Origin: Eurosta solidaginis | Taxonomy: Eukaryota > Arthropoda > Insecta > Diptera > Tephritidae | Reading direction: 5' to 3' | Assembly: GCF_040869045.1 (NCBI RefSeq) | Contig: NW_027136911.1 | Coordinates: 372,001-436,000, forward strand | DNA length: 64,000 nt | Shown here: piece by piece, positions 1 to 11,500 of the stretch | Layout of the letters: each line of letters starts with the position of its first letter | Position numbering within the stretch: position 1 is the first letter of the stretch | The notes under the pieces: model-generated | The model's input: only the letters and a program-made list of their open reading frames with translations | Databases searched by the model: none | Told to the model about the DNA's origin: nothing | Made by a program: the position numbers and the translations under genes

Positions 1-1118
1 GCTTGGTTCAATAGATATGGACACTTATCTCTTTTAGTCGGTTAACCCCATCCACTTTGACGTAGAAATTAAACCGTAAACGATAGAACCTTGTATTAGC
101 TTGTGGATTAATATACACATAAAAACCTACCATCTGCAAAAATAAATTCGATTCTATCTTGCTTGGTTCAATAGATATGTATACTTATCCCTTTTAGTCG
201 GTTAACCCCACCCACTATAACGTAGAAATTGAACCGTTAACGATGGAAACTTAGGTCAGCTTGTGGATTAATATACACATAGAAACCTATCATCTGCAAA
301 AATAAATTCGATTCTATCTTGCTTGGTTCAATAGATATGATACTTATCCCTTTTAGTCGGTTAACCCCACCCACTATAACGTAGAAATTGAACCGTTAAC
401 GATAGAAACTTAAGTCAGCTTGTGGATTAATATACACATAAAAACCTATCATCTGCAAAAACAAAATCGATTCTATCTTGCTTGGTTCAATAGTTATGGA
501 CACTTATCCTTTTATTCGGTTATTCCCACCCAGTATGACGTAGAAATCGAACCGTTAGCGGTAGAACCTTAGATCAGCCTGTGGATTAATATACACATAA
601 AAACCTACCATCTGTAAAAATAAATTCGATTCTATCTTGCTTGGTTCAATAGATATGGACACTTATCCCTTTTAGTCGGTTAACCCCACCCAGTATGACG
701 TAGAATTCGAACCGTTAGCGATAGAACCTTGGATCGGCCTGTGAATTAATATACACATAAAAGCCTACCATCTGCAAAAATAAATTCGATTCTATCTTGC
801 TTGGTTCAATAGATATGTATACTTATCCCTTTTAGTCGGTTAACCCCACCCACTATAACGTAGAAATTGAACCGTTAACGATAGAAACTTAGGTCAGCTT
901 GTGGATTAATATACACATAAAAACCTACCATCAGCAAAAATAAAATCGATTCTATCTTGCTTGGTTCAATAGATATGAACACTTATCCCTTTTAGTCGGT
1001 TAACCCCACCCACTTTGACGTAGAAATTGAACCGTTAACGATAGAAGCTTGGATCAGCTTGTGGATTAATATACACGTAAAAACCTATCATCTGCAAAAA
1101 AAAAATCGATTCTATCTT

Positions 1119-1324
1119 GCTTGGTTCAATAGATATGGACACTTATCCCTTTTAGTCGGTTAACCCCACCCACAATAGATATGGACACTTATCCCTTTTA
1201 GTCGGTTAACCCCATCCACTTTGACGTAGAAATTTAACCGTTAACGATAGAACCTTGGATCAGCTCGTGCATTAATATACACATAAAAACCTATCATCTG
1301 CAAAAACAAAATCGATTCTATCTT
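1119..1324. repeat. Composite H monomer with 46-bp partial head duplication (206 bp)
   Basis: The head from CAATAGATATGG to CCCCACCCA is followed at once by a second CAATAGATATGG head that ends CCCCATCCACTTTG, a tandem partial duplication of 46 bases. The first copy ends in CACCCA and the second in CATCCA, so they have diverged or were joined from different parents. The same form recurs at 4493, 6760, 8552, 31843 and 32676, and is frequent from 58.7 to 63.8 kb, always with the same joint CACCCACAATAG. A single origin followed by spread is the simplest reading. Confidence 0.88.
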
Positions 1325-1484
1325 GCTTGATTCAATAGATATGGACACTTATCCCTTTTAGCCGGTTAACCCCATCCACTTTGACGTAGAAATTGAACCG
1401 TTAAAGATAGAACCTTGGATCAGCTTGTGGATTAATATACACATAAAAACCTACCATCTGCAAAAATATATTTGATTCTATCTT

Positions 1485-1625
1485 GCTTGGTTCAATAGAT
1501 ATGTATACTTATCCCTTTTAGTCGGCACACACTATGCCGTAGAAGAGATAGAGCCTTGGATCGGCTTGTGGATTAATATACGCATAAAAACCTATCATCT
1601 GCAAAAACAAAATCGATTCTATCTT
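1485..1625. repeat. Shortest J monomer (141 bp, two deletions)
   Basis: J carries GTAGAAGAGATAGAGCC where others have GTAGAAATTGAACCGTTAA before GATAGAGCC, a net loss of 12 bases that removes the second GTTAAC palindrome and the ATTGAACC arm. This copy and the one at 4859 also read TCGGCACACACTATGCC, losing the first palindrome too. The longer J (148 bp, with GGTTAACCCCACACAC) is at 3386, 7126, 8758 and many later sites. Confidence 0.86.
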
Positions 1626-3852
1626 GCTTGGTTCAATAGATATGGACACTTATGCCTTTTAGTCGGTTAACCCCACCCACTATAACGTAGAAATTGAACC
1701 GTTAACAATAGAAACTTAGGTCAGCTTGTGGATTAATATACACATAACAACCTACCATCTGCAAAAATAAAATCGATTCTGTCTTGCTTGGTTCAATATA
1801 TATGGACACTTATCCCTTTTAGTCGGTTAACCCCACCCAGTATGACGTAGAAATTGAACCGTTAACGATAGAACCTTGGATCAGCTTGCGGATTAATATA
1901 CACATAAAAACCTACCATCTGCAAAAATAAATTCGATTCTATCTTGCTTGGTTCAATAGATATGTATACTTATCCCTTTTAGTCGGTTAACCCCACCCAC
2001 TATAACGTAGAAATTGAACCGTTAACGATAGGAACTTAGGCCAGCTTGTGGATTAATATATACATAAAAACCTACCATCTGCAAAAATAAAATCGATTCT
2101 ATCTTGCTTGGTTCAATAGATATGGACACTTATCCCTTTTATTCGGTTATTCCCACCCAGTATGACGTAAAAATCGAACCGTTAGCGATAGAACCTTGGA
2201 ACAGCCTGTGGATTAATATACACATAAAAATCTACCATCTGTAAAAATAAATTCGATTCTATCTTGCTTGGTTCAATAGATATGGACACTTATCCCTTTT
2301 AGTCGGTTAACCCCACCCAGTATGACGTAGAAATCGAACCGTTAGCGATAGAACCTTGGATCAGCCTGTGAATTAATATACACATAAAAACCTACCATCT
2401 GCAAAAATAAATTCGATTCTATCTTGCTTGGTTCAATAGATATGTATACTTATCCCTTTTAGTCGGTTAACCCCACCCACTATAAAGTAGAAATTGAACC
2501 GTTAACGATAGAAACTTAGGTCAGCTTGTGGATTAATATACACATAAAAACCTATCATCTGCAAAAATAAATTCGATTCTATCTTGCTTGGTTCAATAGA
2601 TATGTATACTTATCCCTTTTAGTCGGTTAACCCCACCCACTATTACGTAGAAATTAAACCATTAAAGATAGAGCCTTGGATCAGCTTGTGGATTAATATA
2701 CACATAAAAACCTACCATCTGCAAAAATAAATTCGATTATATCTTGCTTGGTTCAATAGATATGTATACTTGTCCCTTTTAGTCGGTTAACCCCACCCAC
2801 TATAACGTAGAAATTGAACCGTTAACGATAGAAACTTAGGTCAGCACGTGAATTAATATACACATAAAAACCTACCATCTGCAAAAATAAAATCGATTCT
2901 ATCTTGCTTGGTTCAATAGATATGGACACTTATCCCTTTTAGTCGGTTAACCCCACCCACTATAACGTAGAAATTGAACCGTTAACGATAGAAACTTAGG
3001 TCAGCTTGTGTATTAATATACACATAAAAACCTACCATCAGCAAAAATAAAATCGATTCTATCTTGCTTGGTTCAATAGATATGGACACTTATCCCTTTT
3101 AGTCGGTTAACCCCACCCACTTTGACGTAGAAATTGAACCGTTAACGATAGAACCTTGGATCAGCTTGTGGATTAATATACACGTAAAAACCTATCATCT
3201 GCAAAAAAAAAATCGATTCTATCTTGCTTGGTTCTATAGATATGGACACTTATCCCTTTTAGTCGGTTAACCCCATCCACTTTGACGTAGAAATTGAACC
3301 GTTAAAGATAGAGCCTTGGATCAGCTTGTAGATTAATATACACATAAAAACCTACCATGTGCAAAAATATATTTGATTCTATCTTGCTTGGTTCAATAGA
3401 TATGTATACTTATCCCTTTTAGTCGGTTAACCCCACACACTATGACGTAGAAGAGATAGAGCCTTGGATCGGCTTGTGGATTAATATACGCATAAAAACC
3501 TATCATCTGCAAAAACAAAATCGATTCTATCTTGCTTGGTTCAATAGATATGGACACTTATCCCTTTTAGTCGGTTAACCCCACCCACTTCGGCGTAGAA
3601 ATTGAATCGTTAACGATAGAACCTTGGATCAGCTTGTGGATTAATATACACATAAAAACCTATCATCTGCAAAAAAAAATCGATTCTATCTTGCTTGGTT
3701 CAATAGATATGGACACTTATCTCTTTTAGTCGGTTAACCCCATCCACTTTGACGTAGAAATTAAACCGTAAACGATAGAACCTTGTATTAGCTTGTGGAT
3801 TAATATACACATAAAAACCTACCATCTGCAAAAATAAATTCGATTCTATCTT

Positions 3853-4012
3853 GCTTGGTTCAATAGATATGTATACTTATCCCTTTTAGTCGGTTAACCC
3901 CACCCACTATAACGTAGAAATTGAACCGTTAACGATGGAAACTTAGGTCAGCTTGTGGATTAATATACACATAAAAACCTACCATCTGTAAAAATAAATT
4001 CGATTCTATCTT
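3853..4012. repeat. B/D hybrid monomer at a two-monomer deletion
   Basis: The first two thirds match B (GTATAC head, CGATGGAAACTTAGG) and the tail matches D (ATAAAAACC, CATCTGTAAAAATAAATTCG), where B proper has CATAGAAACCTATCATCTGC. The next monomer is E. Compared with 161-638 the copy lacks C and D plus the B/D difference, 318 bases in all. The switch lies between CTTAGGTCAGC and CATCTGTAA. Confidence 0.87.
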
Positions 4013-5159
4013 GCTTGGTTCAATAGATATGGACACTTATCCCTTTTAGTCGGTTAACCCCACCCAGTATGACGTAGAATTCGAACCGTTAGCGATAGAA
4101 CCTTGGATCGGCCTGTGAATTAATATACACATAAAAGCCTACCATCTGCAAAAATAAATTCGATTCTATCTTGCTTGGTTCAATAGATATGTATACTTAT
4201 CCCTTTTAGTCGGTTAACCCCACCCACTATAACGTAGAAATTGAACCGTTAACGATAGAAACTTAGGTCAGCTTGTGGATTAATATACACATAAAAACCT
4301 ACCATCAGCAAAAATAAAATCGATTCTATCTTGCTTGGTTCAATAGATATGAACACTTATCCCTTTTAGTCGGTTAACCCCACCCACTTTGACGTAGAAA
4401 TTGAACCGTTAACGATAGAAGCTTGGATCAGCTTGTGGATTAATATACACGTAAAAACCTATCATTTGCAAAAAAAAAATCGATTCTATCTTGCTTGGTT
4501 CAATAGATATGGACACTTATCCCTTTTAGTCGGTTAACCCCACCCACAATAGATATGGACACTTATCCCTTTTAGTCGGTTAACCCCATCCACTTTGACG
4601 TAGAAATTGAACCGTTAACGATAGAACCTTGGATCAGCTCGTGCATTAATATACACATAAAAACCTATCATCTGCAAAAACAAAATCGATTCTATCTTGC
4701 TTGATTCAATAGATATGGACACTTATCCCTTTTAGCCGGTTAACCCCATCCACTTTGACACAGAAATTGAACCGTTAAAGATAGAACCTTGGATCAGCTT
4801 GTGGATTAATATACACATAAAAACCTACCATCTGCAAAAATATATTTGATTCTATCTTGCTTGGTTCAATAGATATGTATACTTATCCCTTTTAGTCGGC
4901 ACACACTATGCCGTAGAAGAGATAGAGCCTTGGATCGGCTTGTGGATTAATATACGCATAAAAACCTATCATCTGCAAAAACAAAATCGATTCTATCTTG
5001 CTTGGTTCAATAGATATGGACACTTATGCCTTTTAGTCGGTTAACCCCACCCACTATAACGTAGAAATTGAACCGTTAACAATAGAAACTTAGGTCAGCT
5101 TGTGGATTAATATACACATAACAACCTACCATCTGCAAAAATAAAATCGATTCTGTCTT

Positions 5160-5479
5160 GCTTGGTTCAATATATATGGACACTTATCCCTTTTAGTCGG
5201 TTAACCCCACCCAGTATGACGTAGAAATTGAACCGTTAACGATAGAACCTTGGATCAGCTCGTGCATTAATATACACATAAAAACCTATCATCTGCAAAA
5301 ACAAAATCGATTCTATCTTGCTTGATTCAATAGATATGGACACTTATCCCTTTTAGCCGGTTAACCCCATCCACTTTGACATAGAAATTGAACCGTTAAA
5401 GATAGAACCTTGGATCAGCTTGCGGATTAATATACACATAAAAACCTACCATCTGCAAAAATAAATTCGATTCTATCTT
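5160..5479. repeat. L split by ~160 bp of H-tail and I-head
   Basis: The monomer at 5160 starts as L (TATATATGG, CAGTATGACG) but switches to an H tail (GCTCGTGCATT, AAACAAAATCG). The next, at 5320, starts as I (GCTTGATTC, TAGCCGG, GTTAAAGATAG) and ends as L (GCTTGCGGATT, AAATAAATTCG). M then follows normally. The net effect is insertion of one monomer length of H/I sequence into L. Confidence 0.84.
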
Positions 5480-7433
5480 GCTTGGTTCAATAGATATGTA
5501 TACTTATCCCTTTTAGTCGGTTAACCCCACCCACTATAACGTAGAAATTGAACCGTTAACGATAGGAACTTAGGCCAGCTTGTGGATTAATATATACATA
5601 AAAACCTACCATCTGCAAAAATAAAATCGATTCTATCTTGCTTGGTTCAATAGATATGGACACTTATCCCTTTTATTCGGTTATTCCCACCCAGTATGAC
5701 GTAAAAATCGAACCGTTAGCGATAGAACCTTGGAACAGCCTGTGGATTAATATACACATAAAAACCTACCATCTGTAAAAATAAATTCGATTCTATCTTG
5801 CTTGGTTCAATAGATATGGACACTTATCCCTTTTAGTCGGTTAACCCCACCCAGTATGACGTAGAAATCGAACCGTTAGCGATAGAACCTTGGATCAGCC
5901 TGTGAATTAATATACACATAAAAACCTACCATCTGCAAAAATAAATTCGATTCTATCTTGCTTGGTTCAATAGATATGTATACTTATCCCTTTTAGTCGG
6001 TTAACCCCACCCACTATAAAGTAGAAATTGAACCGTTAACGATAGAAACTTAGGTCAGCTTGTGGATTAATATACACATAAAAACCTATCATCTGCAAAA
6101 ATAAATTCGATTCTATCTTGCTTGGTTCAATAGATATGTATACTTATCCCTTTTAGTCGGTTAACCCCACCCACTATTACGTAGAAATTAAACCATTAAA
6201 GATAGAGCCTTGGATCAGCTTGTGGATTAATATAAACATAAAAACCTACCATCTGCAAAAATAAATTCGATTCTATCTTGCTTGGTTCAATAGATATGTA
6301 TACTTGTCCCTTTTAGTCGGTTAACCCCACTCACTATAACGTAGAAATTGAACCGTTAACGATAGAAACTTAGGTCAGCACGTGAATTAATATACACATA
6401 AAAACCTACCATCTGCAAAAATAAAATCGATTCTATCTTGCTTGGTTCAATAGATATGGACACTTATCCCTTTTAGTCGGTTAACCCCACCCACTATAAC
6501 GTAGAAATTGAACCGTTAACGATAGAAACTTAGGTCAGCTTGTGGATTAATATACACATAAAAACCTACCATCAGCAAAAATAAAATCGATTCTATCTTG
6601 CTTGGTTCAATAGATATGGACACTTATCCCTTTTAGTCGGTTAACCCCACCCACTTTGACGTAGAAATTGAACCGTTAACGATAGAACCTTGGATCAGCA
6701 TGTGGATTAATATACACGTAAAAGCCTATCATCTGCAAAAAAAAAATCGATTCTATCTTGCTTGGTTCTATAGATATGGACACTTATCCCTTTTAGTCGG
6801 TTAACCCCACCCACAATAGATATGGACACTTATCCCTATTAGTCGGTTAACCCCATCCACTTTGACGTAGAAATTGAACCGTTAACGATAGAACCTTGGA
6901 TCAGCTCGTGCATTAATATACACATAAAAACCTATCATCTGCAAAAACAAAATCGATTCTATCTTGCTTGATTCAATAGATATGGACACTTATCCCTTTT
7001 AGCCGGTTAACCCCATCCACTTTGACGTAGAAATTGAACCGTTAAAGATAGAGCCTTGGATCAGCTTGTGGATTAATATACACATAAAAACCTACCATGT
7101 GCAAAAATATATTTGATTCTATCTTGCTTGGTTCAATAGATATGTATACTTATCCCTTTTAGTCGGTTAACCCCACACACTATGACGTAGAAGAGATAGA
7201 GCCTTGGATCGGCTTGTGGATTAATATACGCATAAAAACCTATCATCTGCAAAAACAAAATCGATTCTATCTTGCTTGGTTCAATAGATATGGACACTTA
7301 TCCCTTTTAGTCGGTTAACCCCACCCACTTCGGCGTAGAAATTGAATCGTTAACGATAGAACCTTGGATCAGCTTGTGGATTAATATACACATAAAAACC
7401 TATCATCTGCAAAAAAAAAATCGATTCTATCTT

Positions 7434-8551
7434 GCTTGGTTCAATAGATATGGACACTTATCTCTTTTAGTCGGTTAACCCCATCCACTTTGACGTAGAA
7501 ATTAAACCGTAAACGATAGAACCTTGTATTAGCTTGTGGATTAATATACACATAAAAACCTACCATCTGCAAAAATAAATTCGATTCTATCTTGCTTGGT
7601 TCAATAGATATGTATACTTATCCCTTTTAGTTGGTTAACCCCACCCACTATAACGTAGAAATTGAACCGTTAACGATGGAAACTTAGGTCAGCTTGTGGA
7701 TTAATATACACATAGAAACCTATCATCTGCAAAAATAAATTCGATTCTATCTTGCTTGGTTCAATAGATATGATACTTATCCCTTTTAGTCGGTTAACCC
7801 CACCCACTATAACGTAGAAATTGAACCGTTAACGATAGAAACTTAAGTCAGCTTGCGGATTAATATACACATAAAAACCTATCATCTGCAAAAACAAAAT
7901 CGATTCTATCTTGCTTGGTTCAATAGATATGGACACTTATCCCTTTTATTCGGTTATTCCCACCCAGTATGACGTAGAAATCGAACCGTTAGCGGTAGAA
8001 CCTTAGATCAGCCTGTGGATTAATATACACATAAAAACCTACCATCTGTAAAAATAAATTCGATTCTATCTTGCTTGGTTCAATAGATATGGACACTTAT
8101 CCCTTTTAGTCGGTTAACCCCACCCAGTATGACGTAGAATTCGAACCGTTAGCGATAGAACCTTGGATCAGCCTGTGAATTAATATACACATAAAACCCT
8201 ACCATCTGCAAAAATAAATTCATTCTATCTTGCTTGGTTCAATAGATATGTATACTTATCCCTTTTAGTCGGTTAACCCCACCCACTATAACGTAGAAAT
8301 TGAACCGTTAACGATAGAAACTTAGGTCAGCTTGTGGATTAATATACACATAAAAACCTATCATCAGCAAAAATAAAATCGATTCTATCTTGCTTGGTTC
8401 AATAGATATGGACACTTATCCCTTTTAGTCGGTTAACCCCACCCACTTTGACGTAGAAATTGAACCGTTAACGATAGAACCTTGGATTAGCTTGTGGATT
8501 AATACACACGTAAAAACCTATCATCTGCAAAAAAAAAATCGATTCTATCTT
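7434..8551. repeat. Higher-order repeat copy 3, partial (A to G)
   Basis: Starts at 7434 (A), 7594 (B), 7754 (C, with the one-base-short GATACTTATC head), 7913 (D), 8073 (E, GAATTC in the middle), 8232 (F) and 8392 (G). The order then breaks: the monomer at 8552 is an H-head/I-tail fusion (206 bp), followed by J at 8758. E has lost one base in its tail (AAATTCATTC near 8220 instead of AAATTCGATTC). From here the array enters a rearranged segment that was itself duplicated. Confidence 0.82.
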
Positions 8552-11500
8552 GCTTGGTTCAATAGATATGGACACTAATCCCTTTTAGTCGGTTAACCCC
8601 ACCCACAATAGATATGGACACTTATCCCTTTTAGTCGGTTAACCCCATCCACTTTGACGTAGAAATTGAACCGTTAACGATAGAACCTTGGATCAGCTTG
8701 TGGATTAATATACACATAAAAACCTACCATCTGCAAAAATATATTTGATTCTATCTTGCTTGGTTCAATAGATATGTATACTTATCCCTTTTAGTCGGTT
8801 AACCCCACACACTATGCCGTAGAAGAGATAGAGCCTTGGATCGGCTTGTGGATTAATATACGCATAAAAACCTATCATCTGCAAAAACAAAATCGATTCT
8901 ATCTTGCTTGGTTCAATAGATATGGACACTTATCCCTTTTAGTCGGTTAACCCCACCCACTATAACGTAGAAATTGAACCGTTAACAATAGAAACTTAGG
9001 TCAGCTTGTGGATTAATATACACATAAAAACCTATCATCTGCAAAAACAAAATCGATTCTATCTTGCTTGATTCAATAGATATGGACACTTATCCCTTTT
9101 AGCCGGTTAACCCCATCCACTTTGACGTAGAAATTGAACCGTTAAAGATAGAGCCTTGGATCAGCTTGTGGATTATTATACACATAAAAACCTACCATCT
9201 GCAAAAATATATTTGATTCTATCTTGCTTGGTTCAATAGATATGTATACTTATCCCTTTTAGTCGGTTAACCCCACACACTATGCCGTAGAAGAGATAGA
9301 GCCTTGGATCGGCTTGTGGATTAATATACGCATAAAAACCTATCATCTGCAAAAACAAAATCGATTCTATCTTGCTTGGTTCAATAGATATGGACACTTA
9401 TCCCTTTTAGTCGGTTAACCCCACCCACTATAACGTAGAAATTGAACCGTTAACAATAGAAACTTAGGTCAGCTTGTGGATTAATATATACATAAAAACC
9501 TACCATCTGCAAAAATAAATTCGGTTCTATCTTGCTTGGTTCAATAGATATGTATACTTATCCCTTTTAGTCGGTTAACCCCACCCACTATAACGTAGAA
9601 ATTGAACCGTTAACGATAGGAACTTAGGCCAGCTTGTGGATTAATATATACATAAAAACCTACCATCTGCAAAAATAAAATCGATTCTATCTTGCTTGGT
9701 TCAATAGATATGGACACTTATCCCTTTTATTCGGTTATTCCCACCCATTATGACGTAAAAATCGAACCGTTAGCGATAGAACCTTGGAACAGCCTGTGTA
9801 TTAATATACACATAAAAACCTACCATCTGCAAAAATAAATTCGATTCTATCTTGCTTGGTTCAATAGATATGTATACTTATCCCTTTTAGCCGGTTAACC
9901 CCACACACTATGCCGTAGAAGAGATAGAGCCTTGGATCGGCTTGTGGATTAATATACGCATAAAAACCTACCATCTGCAAAAATAAAATCGATTCTGTCT
10001 TGCTTGGTTCAATATATATGGACACTTATCCCTTTTAGTCGGTTAACCCCACCCAGTATGACGTAGAAATTGAACCGTTAACGATAGAACCTTGGATCAG
10101 CTTGCGGATTAATATACACATAAAAACCTACCATCTGCAAAAATAAATTCGGTTCTATCTTGCTTGGTTCAATAGATATGGACACTTATCCCTTTTAGTC
10201 GGTTAACCCCACCCAGTATGACGTAGAAATCGAACCGTTAGCGATAGAACCTTGGATCAGCCTGTGAATTAATATACACATAAAAACCTACCATCTGTAA
10301 AAATAAATTCGATTCTATCTTGCTTGGTTCAATAGATATGTATACTTATCCCTTTTAGCCGGTTAACCCCACACACTATGCCGTAGAAGAGATAGAGCCT
10401 TGGATCGGCTTGTGGATTAATATACGCATAAAAACCTACCATCTGTAAAAATAAATTCGATTCTATCTTGCTTGGTTCAATAGATATGGACACTTATCCC
10501 TTTTAGTCGGTTAACCCCACCCAGTATGACGTAGAAATCGAACCGTTAGCGATAGAACCTTGGATCAGCCTGTGAATTAATATACACATAAAAACCTACC
10601 ATCTGCAAAAATAAATTCGATTCTATCTTGCTTGGTTCAATAGATATGTATACTTATCCCTTTTAGCCGGTTAACCCCACACACTATGCCGTAGAAGAGA
10701 TAGAGCCTTGGATCGGCTTGTGGATTAATATACGCATAAAAACCTACCATCTGCAAAAATAAAATCGATTCTGTCTTGCTTGGTTCAATATATATGGACA
10801 CTTATCCCTTTTAGTCGGTTAACCCCACCCAGTATGACGTAGAAATTGAACCGTTAACGATAGAACCTTGGATCAGCTTGCGGATTAATATACACATAAA
10901 AACCTACCATCTGCAAAAATAAATTCGGTTCTATCTTGCTTGGTTCAATAGATATGTATACTTATCCCTTTTAGTCGGTTAACCCCACCCACTATAACGT
11001 AGAAATTGAACCGTTAACGATAGGAACTTAGGCCAGCTTGTGGATTAATATATACATAAAAACCTACCATCTGCAAAAATAAAATCGATTCTATCTTGCT
11101 TGGTTCAATAGATATGGACACTTATCCCTTTTATTCGGTTATTCCCACCCAGTATGACGTAAAAATCTAACCGTTAGCGATAGAACCTTGGAACAGCCTG
11201 TGGATTAATATACACATAAAAACCTACCATCTGTAAAAATAAATTCGATTCTATCTTGCTTGGTTCAATAGATATGGACACTTATCCCTTTTAGTCGGTT
11301 AACCCCACCCAGTATGACGTAGAAATCGAACCGTTAGCGATAGAACCTTGGATCAGCCTGTGAATTAATATACACATAAAAACCTACCATCTGCAAAAAT
11401 AAATTCGATTCTATCTTCCTTGGTTCAATAGATATGTATACTTATCCCTTTTAGTCGGTTAACCCCACCCACTATAAAGTAGAAATTGAACCGTTAACGA

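Larger units (their letters stand above)
1..3692. repeat. Higher-order repeat copy 1 (23 monomers, 3,692 bp)
   Basis: Monomers start at 1, 161, 321, 480, 639, 799, 959, 1119, 1325, 1485, 1626, 1786, 1946, 2106, 2266, 2426, 2586, 2746, 2906, 3066, 3226, 3386 and 3534. I read their subfamily order as A B C D E F G H I J K L M N O P Q R F' G I' J T. The unit closes because the monomer at 3693 repeats the unusual A features of monomer 1: TATCTCTTTT, AAACCGTAAACG and CTTGTATTAGC. Within the unit most monomers are 159-160 bp; H is 206 bp, and the two J monomers are 141 and 148 bp. The monomer at 3226 appears to be an H-head/I-tail fusion, because copy 2 has separate H and I monomers at that place. 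Whether the array starts at base 1 cannot be told, since the window opens exactly on a monomer boundary. Confidence 0.9.
3693..7433. repeat. Higher-order repeat copy 2 (3,741 bp)
   Basis: This copy repeats the order of 1-3692 from A (3693) to T (7274), with three structural differences. Subfamilies C and D are missing, and the monomer at 3853 is a B-head/D-tail hybrid (loss of 318 bp). An extra ~160 bp sits inside L, giving an L/H hybrid at 5160 and an I/L hybrid at 5320. H (6760, 206 bp) and I (6966) are both present where copy 1 has one fused monomer at 3226. These changes, plus one base in an A-run, account for the length difference of +49 bp. Private bases shared with copy 1, such as GAACACTTAT at 977 and 4351, confirm common origin. 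Confidence 0.88.

Noticed and set aside
160..240. tRNA-like or Pol III box A/B
   Set aside because: GGTTCAATAG resembles part of a B box (GGTTCGANTCC), but the match is incomplete, no box A lies at the right distance, and no cloverleaf can be drawn.
75..242. Canonical CENP-B box
   Set aside because: No match to the TTCG...A..CGGG core. The GTTAAC dyads are unrelated in sequence.
1..7433. CRISPR-like array (regularly spaced repeats)
   Set aside because: The unit is ~160 bp with no unique spacers. Both the conserved and the variable parts repeat, and no leader or cas genes exist.
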